DNA from: CAZLMW01 sp964560875
GTDB lineage: Bacteria > Myxococcota_A > UBA9042
Reading direction: 5' to 3'
Length of the DNA stretch: 64,000 nucleotides
Assembly (NCBI GenBank): GCA_964560875.1
Contig: CAZLMW010000002.1
Span: 56,748 to 120,747 of the forward strand
In this document: one piece after another, positions 53,219-62,271 of the stretch
Layout: the number at the start of each line of letters is the position of its first letter
How positions within the stretch are numbered: position 1 is the stretch's first letter
Translations under genes and position numbers: made by a program
The notes under the pieces: generated by a model
Databases searched by the model: none
The model's input: only the letters and a program-made list of their open reading frames with translations
What the model was told of the DNA's origin: nothing

Positions 53219-54826
53219 ATGACCGCGACCAAAGCCGTTCGCAGCGCCGCCCTGCTTCTCGCCGCGAGCGCGTTGATCAGCCGCTTTCTCGGTTTCGGCC
53301 GCGAAATGTTGCTCGCGTACCTCTACGGCGCGACCGCAGCGACCGACGTCTACCGCGCGTCGTTCACCGTCCCCGACCTGCTCAATTACCTGCTTGCCGG
53401 CGGCGCCCTGACCATCGCGTTCATCCCGCGCATGGCCGAGCTCTATGCATCCGCCGCGGCCGCTGCGAGCAATGATGGCGACGTCGACAGGGACGAGGTC
53501 AACACGGACGAGGTCGACGAGGTCTTCGCGATCGTCGCCTCCTCGCTGCTTTTCCTGGTCACGGCCCTGACGATCGTCGGCGAGGTCTTCACCGAGGAGC
53601 TTGTCGGCCTCTTCGTCAGCGGCTTCGACGACGCCAAGATCGCGCAGACGGCGCTGCTGACCCGCATCGTGCTGCCCGCCCAGGTCTTCTTCATCTACGG
53701 CAGCCTCGTGCAGGGCAACCTCCTGGCGCGGCAGATCTTCAGCGCGCGCGCCCTGACACCGGTGCTCTACAACCTGGGAATCATCGTCGGGGGCCTCGCC
53801 GGCGCGCAGTGGGGCGCGATAGAGGGCTTTTCATGGGGAGCGCTCGCCGGGGCGTTCTTCGGCGCCGCTGTTGTACCGACCTGGATCGCCCGCAAACAGC
53901 TCAAAGTGCGCCTGACCTGGCCTTCCCTGCATCCGGAAGTGCGCAGCTTCCTGTGGATCTTCGTGCCGCTGATGGCCGGCGTGAGCCTGCTGACCGTCGA
54001 CGAGTGGGCGGGACGCTATTTCGGCAGCTACCTGGGTGACGGCGCGATCTCGTGGCTCGACAACGCGCGCCGCGTGATGATGGTCCCAGTCGGGCTCGCG
54101 GCGGTTGGGGCAGGGCAGGCGACCGCATCGTTCATCGCCAAGCGCTGGTCGTCGGGCGATCGCGAGGGTGTCTCGGAGCTGATCAGTCAAGCCGTCAGCG
54201 GGGTTGTCGGTCTGTCGCTCATCGTGGCCGCCTTCTTCGCCGCCGTTCCCGAAGCGATCGTCGGGCTGTTGTTCGAGCGCGGCGCTTTCACGCCCGCCGA
54301 TACCGTCCAAACCGCCGCCGCGTTGGTCCCCTTTGCCTTCGCGATCGTGCCGTTCGCGGTGATGCCCGTGCTCAACCAGTCGTTGTTCACCACCGGCTAC
54401 ACGTGGGTCCCGATGATCGTCACGACGATCCTGACGGCGGCGACCATCCCGCTCTACAGCACCATGGCGGCGAGCGGCATCGTCGGGCTGGCCAGCGCCG
54501 GTGCGATCGGCATGACCGTGCAGTGCATCGCGATCGGGACGCTGGCCGAGCGCCGCCTGGATCTGCAAGTCGTCCGCGTGTTTTCGGCGTTGTGGCGCGG
54601 ACTTGTGGGCATGGGTGTGGCGTGGCTGGCGGCTCATTCGGCCGACCACTTTACGAAGCAGGCTATCGTGGGGATCATCGGCCCGTCGTCGTTGGCCTAC
54701 CTCGTACGGTTGGCGGCTTCCGGGATCGCCTGGATCGTGGCTGTTGCGCTCGTAACGGCAGCTTTGGGCATCCCCGGGCTCGACATCTTGGTGCAGCGGC
54801 TTCGGAGCAATCTCCGGCGACGTTGA
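53219..54826 (+). CDS. murJ: Lipid II flippase MurJ
   Basis: 535 aa MVF-type transporter with 14 predicted helices, moving lipid II across the inner membrane. N-terminal SALISRFLGFGREMLLAYLYGATAATDVYRASFTVPDLLNYLLAGGAL is the MurJ signature with the central-cavity arginines. DEWAGRYFGSYLGDGAISWLDNARRVMMVPVGL matches the conserved mid-region. Unusual is an acidic insertion near residue 85 (DGDVDRDEVNTDEVDEV). It starts a plus-strand run with the APC permease 22 bp downstream. Confidence 0.94.
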   Translation: MTATKAVRSAALLLAASALISRFLGFGREMLLAYLYGATAATDVYRASFTVPDLLNYLLAGGALTIAFIPRMAELYASAAAAASNDGDVDRDEVNTDEVDEVFAIVASSLLFLVTALTIVGEVFTEELVGLFVSGFDDAKIAQTALLTRIVLPAQVFFIYGSLVQGNLLARQIFSARALTPVLYNLGIIVGGLAGAQWGAIEGFSWGALAGAFFGAAVVPTWIARKQLKVRLTWPSLHPEVRSFLWIFVPLMAGVSLLTVDEWAGRYFGSYLGDGAISWLDNARRVMMVPVGLAAVGAGQATASFIAKRWSSGDREGVSELISQAVSGVVGLSLIVAAFFAAVPEAIVGLLFERGAFTPADTVQTAAALVPFAFAIVPFAVMPVLNQSLFTTGYTWVPMIVTTILTAATIPLYSTMAASGIVGLASAGAIGMTVQCIAIGTLAERRLDLQVVRVFSALWRGLVGMGVAWLAAHSADHFTKQAIVGIIGPSSLAYLVRLAASGIAWIVAVALVTAALGIPGLDILVQRLRSNLRRR

Positions 54827-54848
54827 TGTAACGCGTTCCGGCAGGTCC

Positions 54849-56903
54849 ATGACCGAACCCAAGTCCACCCCCCCTGGTTCGACAGGATCCACCCCTTCCA
54901 AGGGCACGCCGGCCAGCACGCCCGCGACGAAGGGCGCTGGTTTTGGCGCAAAGCCCCCGATCGACAGCTCCCAACGACCGAGCAAGCCGTTTGGCAACAC
55001 CGGCTCGACGCGCCGTAAAAAGAAGCAGGATCTGCGCAAGACCTACACCGGCGAAGCGACGTTCTCGGCCGCCTGGGCCTACGCGCGCGGCAAGAAGAAG
55101 AAGGTCAAGAGCCCCCCGGTCAAGTACATCGAGGTCGACTCCAGTCAGCCGGTCGAGATGCAACAGCTCGACCACCATGGCCCGAAGCTCGGTGAGTGGC
55201 CCGCCACCGCGATCTGCGGCAACGACATCACGTCGTCGTGCCTGTACGTCTCGGCGCTCGCCATCCTCGTGTGCGGCAAACTGGCGCCGATCGCGCTGCT
55301 GATGGTCGCGGGCGTGCTCTACCTTTTTCGGAAGGTCTACGCCGAGGTCGGGGAAGCGCTGCCGCTCAACGGTGGCGCCTACAACTGCCTGCTCAACACG
55401 ACGAGCAAGTTCCGCGCATCGATCGCCGCGTGCATGACGATCCTGTCGTACATGGCGACCGCCGTTATCAGCGCGGGCGAGGCCATGCACTACGCCCACC
55501 ACCTCGCCGACTTCAACGTGATGATCGCGACGGTGGTGTTGCTGTGCCTCTTCGCGGCGCTTGTCATCTACGGTATCGGCGAATCGTCTATCGTCGCGAT
55601 GGGCATCTTCGCGCTGCACATGGTCACGCTGACGATCCTGGCGATCATCGGCATCTACCACATCGCCACGGACCCCTCGACGCTCACCGCCAACTGGGAA
55701 ATCGAGCCCGAACACGGCATCGGCCTGGCCCTGCTGTTCGGATTCGCGACGTCGTTGTTGGGCACGAGCGGCTTTGAATCGAGCGCCAACTTCATCGAAG
55801 AGCAAGACGAGGGCGTGTTCCCCAAGACCCTGCGCAACATGTGGGTCGCGGTGTCCATCTTCAACCCGCTGATGTGCGTCATCGTGCTCAGCATCATTCC
55901 CATCGGCGATATCGCTGCCCACAAGGAAGACGCGCTGGCCTACGCCGGTTCGATCGCCGGTGGTCGCTGGCTGGGCATCCTCGTGAGCATCGACGCCACA
56001 CTCGTCCTCTCCGGCGCCGTCTTGACGTCGTATGTCGGCGTGACCGGCCTGGTACGTCGTATGGCCCTCGACCGCGTGCTTCCCCAGGCGCTGCTGCGCA
56101 CCAACAAGTGGCGCAACACCAACCACCTCATCGTGATCACGTTCCTGGCGCTCTGTATCTCGGTGCTTTTCATCACCAAGGGCGACGTCACGTTGCTCGG
56201 CGGCGTTTACCTGGTCAGCTTCCTCGGTGTCATGGCGCTGTTCGCCATCGGCAATATGCTGCTCAAGGTCAAACGCGGGCGGCTGCGGCGCACGATCAAG
56301 GCCTCCTGGCCCGCGGTCATCGTCGCGACCTTTGCCGTGCTGACCGGTCTTGGCGTCAACCTCTACCGCGAACCCCACTACGGCAAGGTCTTCCTCGTCT
56401 ACTTCGTCCCGACCGTCGCCGTCGTGGCGGTGATGTTCCTGCGCAACCACATCCTCAAGCTGGTCTTGCATCTCGGCCGCGAGCTGGTCGACCGGGTCAC
56501 CGCGTTCAACGAGCGCATCAGCAACTGGGCCCGGGTCCGTTACGAAGAGATCCACGGTCAGAGCATCATCTTCTTCACCCGGGGCGATGACGCCGCCAAC
56601 CTCAACCGCGCGATGATCTACGTGCGCACCAATGAGCACACCGACACCATCCGTGTCGTCCACGTCTACAAAGACAAGGACAAGATCCCCGACACCCTCG
56701 CGCGCGACATCAAGTTCCTCGACGACGTCTATCCCGAGATCCACATCGAGTTCATCGCCGTGAAGGGCACGTTCGGGCCCGACTTGATCGAACGACTGAG
56801 CCGCAAATTCGGCGTGCCACGCAACTACATGTTCATCGGCTGCCCGGGCGACAGCTTCCCGCACAACATCGCCGAGCTCGGCGGCGTCCGTCTGATCGTA
56901 TGA
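54849..56903 (+). CDS. APC-superfamily permease with N- and C-terminal cytosolic domains
   Basis: 684 aa. The first 110 residues are hydrophilic and largely disordered (Ser/Thr/Pro/Lys-rich) with a basic patch GKKKKVKSPPVKYIEVD. Then about 12 helices of an amino-acid-polyamine permease: WPATAICGNDITSSCLYVSALAILVCG is the helix-1 substrate region, FGFATSLLGTSGFESSANFIEEQDEGVFPKTLRNM is the typical helix 6-7 segment. Residues from about 550 form a soluble alpha/beta domain (IIFFTRGDDAANLNRAMIYV, RVVHVYKDKDKIPDTL) resembling a universal-stress-protein fold. Ligand of the regulatory domain unknown. It overlaps the next gene by ATGA. Confidence 0.85.
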   Translation: MTEPKSTPPGSTGSTPSKGTPASTPATKGAGFGAKPPIDSSQRPSKPFGNTGSTRRKKKQDLRKTYTGEATFSAAWAYARGKKKKVKSPPVKYIEVDSSQPVEMQQLDHHGPKLGEWPATAICGNDITSSCLYVSALAILVCGKLAPIALLMVAGVLYLFRKVYAEVGEALPLNGGAYNCLLNTTSKFRASIAACMTILSYMATAVISAGEAMHYAHHLADFNVMIATVVLLCLFAALVIYGIGESSIVAMGIFALHMVTLTILAIIGIYHIATDPSTLTANWEIEPEHGIGLALLFGFATSLLGTSGFESSANFIEEQDEGVFPKTLRNMWVAVSIFNPLMCVIVLSIIPIGDIAAHKEDALAYAGSIAGGRWLGILVSIDATLVLSGAVLTSYVGVTGLVRRMALDRVLPQALLRTNKWRNTNHLIVITFLALCISVLFITKGDVTLLGGVYLVSFLGVMALFAIGNMLLKVKRGRLRRTIKASWPAVIVATFAVLTGLGVNLYREPHYGKVFLVYFVPTVAVVAVMFLRNHILKLVLHLGRELVDRVTAFNERISNWARVRYEEIHGQSIIFFTRGDDAANLNRAMIYVRTNEHTDTIRVVHVYKDKDKIPDTLARDIKFLDDVYPEIHIEFIAVKGTFGPDLIERLSRKFGVPRNYMFIGCPGDSFPHNIAELGGVRLIV

Positions 56904-57658
56904 ACCAGATCCGATATGTGCTCGCGATGGCGGTCGTCGTTTCGATGGCGGCGACCGGATGTGCGACCGGTCAGCAGACGACGCAGCCCCATAAGCAACC
57001 CGTCCAGCAGCACGAAGTTGACGCTCGAGCCGCCGCAAAGGCCGCGCGATCGACCGACGGTGCCGCCAAACGATCCGCGCTACCGCCCCAGCTGGCGCGG
57101 GCGATGGCGTCCTACAAGTCGGTGCTCAACAACGCTGCCGAACGCGATCGTGAGATGGAAGGCATCATCCGCCGCTATCTCACGTTGACCCGCGGCGTGT
57201 TCCAGCATTTCACGGTGAACCGGCCTCGGCGTGGCCAAGCGCCGTCGATGTACGATCCGATGCCTGCGTGGCGCTACCAGGCCCAGCAGTCGTTTGAATA
57301 CAGGCTCCTCGCCGCGCGCGCTGCCATGTTGCGCAAACACCTCGCTGCCATGGCCTCCGAGCAACAATTCGAGATCACGCGCCAAGCCAAGGGCGGCGAC
57401 CGACAAAGCCGCGTGTCCCTGTACTCGCGCATCTTCGATTGCATCCGCGACGACGCCATGGCGCGCGCCAATCACGGCCGCCGCTACCTCGCCATCGGGG
57501 AGGGCACGCCGCCGCGCATGAAGGCCGATGCCCGCGCTGGACTGTACCGCGACGAGCTCCTGATGATGCGCCGGTCGGTTACCTGCACGACGCTCACGTC
57601 GATGCGGCGCAAGCGGATGGTCGGGCTCTGGCGTCGTCCCGGCTACCGGGCTCAGTAG
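56900..57658 (+). CDS. Hypothetical lipoprotein
   Basis: 252 aa. Signal and lipobox: YVLAMAVVVSMAATGCATG, lipidated Cys at about 21. The mature part is helical and basic, with no recognised domain (ALPPQLARAMASYKSVLNNAAERDREMEGIIRRYLTLTRG; RKHLAAMASEQQFEITRQA). Two further cysteines (IFDCIRDD, SVTCTTL) may pair. Its ATG lies in the stop of the permease gene, so the two are probably made together. Function not known. Confidence 0.75.
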   Translation: MNQIRYVLAMAVVVSMAATGCATGQQTTQPHKQPVQQHEVDARAAAKAARSTDGAAKRSALPPQLARAMASYKSVLNNAAERDREMEGIIRRYLTLTRGVFQHFTVNRPRRGQAPSMYDPMPAWRYQAQQSFEYRLLAARAAMLRKHLAAMASEQQFEITRQAKGGDRQSRVSLYSRIFDCIRDDAMARANHGRRYLAIGEGTPPRMKADARAGLYRDELLMMRRSVTCTTLTSMRRKRMVGLWRRPGYRAQ

Positions 57659-57690
57659 ACCTTTCTTCCCACGCACTAACGACCCGTCTC

Positions 57691-58533
57691 ATGCCCGAAC
57701 TCCCCGAGGTCGAGACCGTCCGTCGCTACCTGCAGCAGCGCGTCGTCGGCGCGACCGTTACCAGGATCGAGCTGCAGCGAACGGACCTGCGTTACCCGAT
57801 CCCGGTCGCTGCGGTCCACGCGATCGAAGGCCGAACGATCTCCGCCGTTCGTCGCCGCGCCAAGTACCTCTTGCTCTGCATCGACAGTCCCCCGGCCGAC
57901 GTGGTCTTGGTGCACCTCGGTATGAGCGGGCGCCTCTTTCTCGACGACAAACCCGACGGCTGGCGGCGCCACGAGCACTATCGAATCGGCGTCGACGGGC
58001 CACAATTCCGCGGGGTCATGCGCTACATCGACGCGCGACGGTTCGGGGCGCTTGATGCCTTTGAGGCCGCCGACGAACCCGGACACAAGCTGCTCGCAAG
58101 CCTGGGGATCGAGCCTTTCGACGAGGGATTCACCGGCGCCTACCTGCATCGCCGGAGCCGCGGCCGGTCGATCGCGCTCAAGAAATTCATCATGGACGCC
58201 AAGGTGGTCACCGGTGTCGGCAACATCTACGCGAGCGAGTCGCTTTGGCGCGCCGGTCTCTCCCCGCGAAAAGGCGCCGGCAGGCTGACCAAACCCCAAG
58301 CTGCGCGTCTGGCCAATGCGATCGTCGATGTGCTGACAGAAGCGGTGGATGCCGGTGGCACCACGCTCCGTGACTTTGTTGGCGGCGATAAATCACCCGG
58401 GTATTTCCAACAGCGTCTCGACGTCTATGGCCGCGCCGGGCAGCCCTGTCATCGCTGCGCCGATCGGACGGTCAAGGCGTTCACGATGGATGCGCGATCG
58501 ACCTATTGGTGCGCCGGGTGCCAGAAAAGTTGA
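57691..58533 (+). CDS. mutM: Formamidopyrimidine-DNA glycosylase
   Basis: 280 aa base-excision-repair glycosylase/AP lyase removing 8-oxoguanine. The N-terminus MPELPEVETVRRYL gives the catalytic Pro2 and Glu3 after Met removal. RRAKYLLL carries the conserved Lys. The helix-two-turn-helix region KVVTGVGNIYASESLWRAGLSP is intact. The C-terminal zinc finger is CHRCADRT...RSTYWCAGCQ, complete with four cysteines and the conserved Arg. The ATG at 57691 is fixed by the need for Pro at position 2. Confidence 0.96.
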   Translation: MPELPEVETVRRYLQQRVVGATVTRIELQRTDLRYPIPVAAVHAIEGRTISAVRRRAKYLLLCIDSPPADVVLVHLGMSGRLFLDDKPDGWRRHEHYRIGVDGPQFRGVMRYIDARRFGALDAFEAADEPGHKLLASLGIEPFDEGFTGAYLHRRSRGRSIALKKFIMDAKVVTGVGNIYASESLWRAGLSPRKGAGRLTKPQAARLANAIVDVLTEAVDAGGTTLRDFVGGDKSPGYFQQRLDVYGRAGQPCHRCADRTVKAFTMDARSTYWCAGCQKS

Positions 58534-58578
58534 GCGCCTGCACGCCCACGAATCGCCGAGCACCCCGAGGTCCGCTCC

Positions 58579-59229
58579 ATGCCGGTTGATCGCGACGCTT
58601 GGACTGCGCCGGACGCACCTGCTCGCGCTGCCAAGGACCGCGTGCCCGGCGCAATGGGCGGCAGTCGCCTGTTGGATCAGCCACAGCACACCGAACAGAG
58701 GCGCCGGATCGGGGCGTTCGTCGCTGCTGGTCCACCCCTGGCGATCGAGATCGGCTTTGACCACGGCATCAACTTGCTCGCCAATGCCCGCATGTTCGGC
58801 GATCAGCGCTGGCTCGGCGTCGAGATCCGCAAGCGTCGCGTCGCAGCCGTCGCCCCAAACGCGCCCGAAAACTGCCTCGCGGAGAGACTCGACGCGCGCA
58901 CTCTCTTCGCCGTGCTGCTGCCCGGTCAGAGCGTGCACCGCGTCGACATCCTGTTTCCGACCCCGGCCCTCAAGGGCAAACACCTGCTGCTGACGCCAGC
59001 CTTCGCGGCCGATGTCCTGCGCGCGCTGCATCCCGACGGCGTGGTCCACCTGTTGACCGACGTGCCCGCGATCGCCGCGCTTTTCGACCACGTATTTGCC
59101 GCCTGTCCCGCCGCCGAACCCCCGCCGCGGGCGCCGGATCTCTCGCGCCGGGAGCGGGTTTGTCGCCGCGATGACGTGCCCATTGCGCAGCGCTGCGTCG
59201 GACGGCCGCGCGACGATGATTCGCGATGA
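58579..59229 (+). CDS. TrmB-like SAM-dependent methyltransferase, divergent
   Basis: 216 aa. The fold pattern follows tRNA (guanine-N7)-methyltransferase: AIEIGFDHGINLLANARMFGDQRWLGVEIRKRRV (SAM motif and post-I acidic end), then RVDILFPTPALKGKHLLLTPAFAADVLRALHPDGVVHLLTD. In true TrmB the segment is FPDPWPKKRHxKRR; here it is FPTPALKGKH, so tRNA-binding residues are changed. The N-terminus is extended and low in motifs. It follows mutM by 45 bp. It may be a TrmB paralogue with a different substrate; identity as a methyltransferase is likely, as TrmB uncertain. Confidence 0.65.
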   Translation: MPVDRDAWTAPDAPARAAKDRVPGAMGGSRLLDQPQHTEQRRRIGAFVAAGPPLAIEIGFDHGINLLANARMFGDQRWLGVEIRKRRVAAVAPNAPENCLAERLDARTLFAVLLPGQSVHRVDILFPTPALKGKHLLLTPAFAADVLRALHPDGVVHLLTDVPAIAALFDHVFAACPAAEPPPRAPDLSRRERVCRRDDVPIAQRCVGRPRDDDSR

Positions 59230-59346
59230 CGGCGTGTGACGAAGTATGTACAACGCGCGCCCGCTGTAACCAACGCGGCGATCGGTCGACTATCCCGTCA
59301 GGAGGCCGAACGCAGCGATGGCTAGCGGCCCGGGGAGATGACGCAA

Positions 59347-60132
59347 ATGAACGACCTCAAGAAGATGCCCGTCGCGGTTTTCGCCGGCGTGCTCCTCGTC
59401 TCGATCGCAGGCTGCGCAGGCGGCACCACGACGACCGCGCCGACCGGCGGCACCACGACGACCGATACCTCGTCCAGCGGCGCCGGGACGGACTCGGGCG
59501 CAACATCCAACGACAGCGGGTCGACAGCTGCAGACACGGCAAGCACCAGCTCCAGCGCCGACGCAGGTTCTGTCGCCGTGGACGCCGGCCAGCCCGCTCC
59601 CGATATCCAGGTCGCGACGGATACCGGGAAAACCAGCGGCGGCAGCAAAGGCGGCTGGGGACCCGAGCACTGCGCCACCAAGGGCCCGCCGCTCGGCTAC
59701 AAGCTCGGCAACCGCCTCGCCGACGTCCCGGTCCAAGACTGCGATACGGGCGCTGTGCGTTCGATCAAGGAAGTGTGCGGCGCACAAAAGACGTGGCTCT
59801 TCGTCGCGCACACCCACTGCCCCACCTGCCAGATGACGGCGAGCTACACCGCCAAGCTGGCCAAGGAATTGGCGTCCGACGGCGTGGCGGTTGTCCACGT
59901 GGTGCACGTCGACGATCACCAGACCTGCCCCGGTTGGCGCAAGCAATACGGCCTCGAGGGGATCGGCAACCTGAAGGTCTACCTCGACAAGACAGGCGCG
60001 GCCTGGTCGAAGATCAAGACCGCCCCCTACACGGCGGCCCACGCGATCATGGGCAAGGATCAGATCATCTCGTACAAGGGCCACGGTCTGTCGGCCGCCG
60101 TCGTCAAGAAGAAGCTCGCACTGGCGTTATGA
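59347..60132 (+). CDS. Thioredoxin/peroxiredoxin-like lipoprotein
   Basis: 261 aa. Lipoprotein signal MPVAVFAGVLLVSIAGCAGG with lipidated Cys at about 22. A Thr/Ser/Gly/Asp-rich linker of about 75 residues follows. The C-terminal domain is redoxin-like: WLFVAHTHCPTCQMTASYTAKLA gives a CPTC pair at the N-end of a helix, as in TlpA/AhpC-TSA proteins, and VYLDKTGAAWSK follows. A further cysteine pair-like CPGW lies downstream. It is likely an outer-membrane or periplasmic thiol protein. The ATG at 59347 has GGGGAG 9 nt upstream, so it is preferred over the ATG at 59338. Confidence 0.75.
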   Translation: MNDLKKMPVAVFAGVLLVSIAGCAGGTTTTAPTGGTTTTDTSSSGAGTDSGATSNDSGSTAADTASTSSSADAGSVAVDAGQPAPDIQVATDTGKTSGGSKGGWGPEHCATKGPPLGYKLGNRLADVPVQDCDTGAVRSIKEVCGAQKTWLFVAHTHCPTCQMTASYTAKLAKELASDGVAVVHVVHVDDHQTCPGWRKQYGLEGIGNLKVYLDKTGAAWSKIKTAPYTAAHAIMGKDQIISYKGHGLSAAVVKKKLALAL

Positions 60133-60186
60133 TCACGTCCCGGTAAAATGGCGCGACCGGCCACTCCCGGCCGTAGCAGCGCCGCC

Positions 60187-60525
60187 ATGGATTACATCGA
60201 CGTCAGCGCCATCGATCTCAAGATCGTCGTCCTTTGGGGCGCGATCCTCTGGCTCGGCTGGTACACCAACCAACAGACCCATCGTTGGTTCTTCGCGCTC
60301 GTGCTGACCGGCGGCCTGCTGTTCGCCTCTGCGCGTTGGAGTGGTGTCATCAACGACCGTCACATGGCCCAGATGTCGCGCGACGCGGGCGGCTCCCTCG
60401 ATGGCGCCAGTCAACGTGCGCGCCTGATCGGCAACCAGCGCAACAGCACGTCCGCTGGCGGCGCGGGTGAGACGAATCGCCACTACAAGAAGCGCATCAA
60501 AGACGAATCGTTCACGCGCGACTGA
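60187..60525 (+). CDS. Small membrane protein, hypothetical
   Basis: 112 aa, not recognised. It starts MDYIDVSAIDLKIVVLWGAI and has two helices (IVVLWGAILWLGWYTN and WFFALVLTGGLLFASARW) with a short HR turn between them. The C-terminal half is hydrophilic and basic (NRHYKKRIKDESFTRD). An in-frame ATG 39 bp upstream is less likely because it would add only low-complexity residues. It ends 6 bp before the acyl-CoA synthetase start. Confidence 0.6.
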   Translation: MDYIDVSAIDLKIVVLWGAILWLGWYTNQQTHRWFFALVLTGGLLFASARWSGVINDRHMAQMSRDAGGSLDGASQRARLIGNQRNSTSAGGAGETNRHYKKRIKDESFTRD

Positions 60526-60531
60526 TTCGCC

Positions 60532-62244
60532 GTGTCGTCCCTCCCTGATGAGAAAGCCGGGCCACTCGTCGCCCTGACCTGCGCCCTGGAGCGCGCCGCG
60601 ACTCAACCTGACGCTGTTTGGTTGCATCAACCTCGCGACGGCGGTGTGTCGACTTGGACGTGGGGTGAAGCGGTCGACGAGGCCCGCCGCATCGCCGCCT
60701 TTCTGCATCGGCTCGACCTGCCACCATCGAGCCCGGTCGCCATCTTTTCGCGCAACTGCGCCACCTGGATCCTCGCGGACCTGGCGATCTGGCTCGCGGG
60801 TCATGTCTCGGTACCCATCTACCCGTCGCTGACCGCCGTGACTGTGCAGCAAATCCTCGCCCACAGCGGCGCGCGTGCTGTCTTTGTGGGGCCGCTCGAC
60901 GGCTTTGCGCAGATGCGCGAGGGAATCCCGCTCGACATTGTCCGCATACGAATGCCCGATGGTCCCGACCCCGAAGGCCTGAAAACGGACCTGGCGAGCC
61001 CGAAAGCGGACTTCCACGTTGGCGAATGGACGCAGATCGCCGACGAGGAATCGCCTTTCGAAGGCGTCCGCCGCAGCGCCGATGAGCTGGCAACGATCAT
61101 CTACACGTCCGGCAGCACGGGGCACCCCAAGGGCGTGATGCTCAGCTTCGGGCAGATGATGGCTTCGGCCCGGGGCGTCACGGCGATGATGTCGATCTCC
61201 GACGCCGACCGGATGCTCTCGTACCTGCCGCTCGCCCACGTCTACGAACGCTGGATGGTCGAGACCGTGTCGCTCCTGACCGGGATGCAGGTGTTTTTCG
61301 GGGAGTCGCTGGCAACGTTCGCGGCGGACCGGCGCCGGGCGCGACCAACCATCTTCGTGTCGGTCCCAAGGCTGTGGCTGAAGTTTCAGCAAGAAGCGTT
61401 CACAGTCGTCGGCCGCGGAGAGCTCGATGCGCGTCTCGCCGATGCCGGGACCGCTGAAGACGCGCGAAACGTCGCCCTCTGTGCCATGGGCCTTGAGCAT
61501 GTGCGCTTCGCGATCTCGGGCAGCGCGCCGATCTCCGTGGAATTGCTCACCTGGTACCGCGACCTCGGCATCGAGATCCGCGAGGGCTACGGCATGACTG
61601 AGAATTTCGCTTACTCGCACATCACCCGACCGTCCGACCAGCGCGTTGGTTTTGTCGGGCCCGCGTACCCCGACGTGCAATGCCGGCTCAGCCCCGACGG
61701 CGAGATCCTCGTCCGTAGCCCCGCCACGATGCTCGGCTACCTCGACGACCCCGAAGCCACCGCCGCCGCTCTGACCGCCGACGGCTTCTTGCGCACCGGT
61801 GATCTCGGCGAGCTCGATGCGGACGGACGCCTGCGCATCACCGGTCGTCGCAAGGAGCTCTTCAAGACCAGCAAGGGCAAATACGTGGCGCCTGGACCCC
61901 TCGAAAAGCGCCTGCTTGCAGCCGACGGGATCGCCACTGCGTGCGTCCGCGGTTCGGGTCGACACCAACCGCACGCGATCGTGACCTTGCTGCCCGGCGC
62001 GCTCGAAACGGCGTCCGTAGCCGGCGTCGAAGCCTCAATCTCCGCTTTTCTTGCACGCCTCAACGACGAGCTGGACCGCCACGAGCGTCTGGCATTTATC
62101 GCCATCGACCGCGAGGCGTGGACCCCCGCCAACGGCTTGCTGACACCCACGATGAAGGTCCGCCGCAGCGTCGTAGACGAGCGGTTTTCCGAGCGCGAGG
62201 ACGATTGGTACGGCCGCGACCAAACCGTGATTTGGGCCGACTGA
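60532..62244 (+). CDS. Long-chain acyl-CoA synthetase (AMP-forming)
   Basis: 570 aa. Activates a fatty acid to acyl-CoA via acyl-AMP. Motif A3 is TIIYTSGSTGHPKGVMLSF; LPLAHVYERWMVETVSLLTGMQVFF is typical of long-chain FACS/ACSBG; EGYGMTENFAYSHI is the A5 region; YLDDPEATAAALTADGFLRTGDLGELDADGRLRITGRRKELFKTSKGKYVAPGP covers A7-A8 and the FACS signature. C-terminal Lys in LLTPTMKVRRSVV completes the active site. It starts with GTG. The KGKYVAPGPLE sequence favours the ACSL/ACSBG group over FadD. Confidence 0.9.
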   Translation: MSSLPDEKAGPLVALTCALERAATQPDAVWLHQPRDGGVSTWTWGEAVDEARRIAAFLHRLDLPPSSPVAIFSRNCATWILADLAIWLAGHVSVPIYPSLTAVTVQQILAHSGARAVFVGPLDGFAQMREGIPLDIVRIRMPDGPDPEGLKTDLASPKADFHVGEWTQIADEESPFEGVRRSADELATIIYTSGSTGHPKGVMLSFGQMMASARGVTAMMSISDADRMLSYLPLAHVYERWMVETVSLLTGMQVFFGESLATFAADRRRARPTIFVSVPRLWLKFQQEAFTVVGRGELDARLADAGTAEDARNVALCAMGLEHVRFAISGSAPISVELLTWYRDLGIEIREGYGMTENFAYSHITRPSDQRVGFVGPAYPDVQCRLSPDGEILVRSPATMLGYLDDPEATAAALTADGFLRTGDLGELDADGRLRITGRRKELFKTSKGKYVAPGPLEKRLLAADGIATACVRGSGRHQPHAIVTLLPGALETASVAGVEASISAFLARLNDELDRHERLAFIAIDREAWTPANGLLTPTMKVRRSVVDERFSEREDDWYGRDQTVIWAD

Positions 62245-62271
62245 CCGGCAAAGACGGATCCAACGCGTCGA

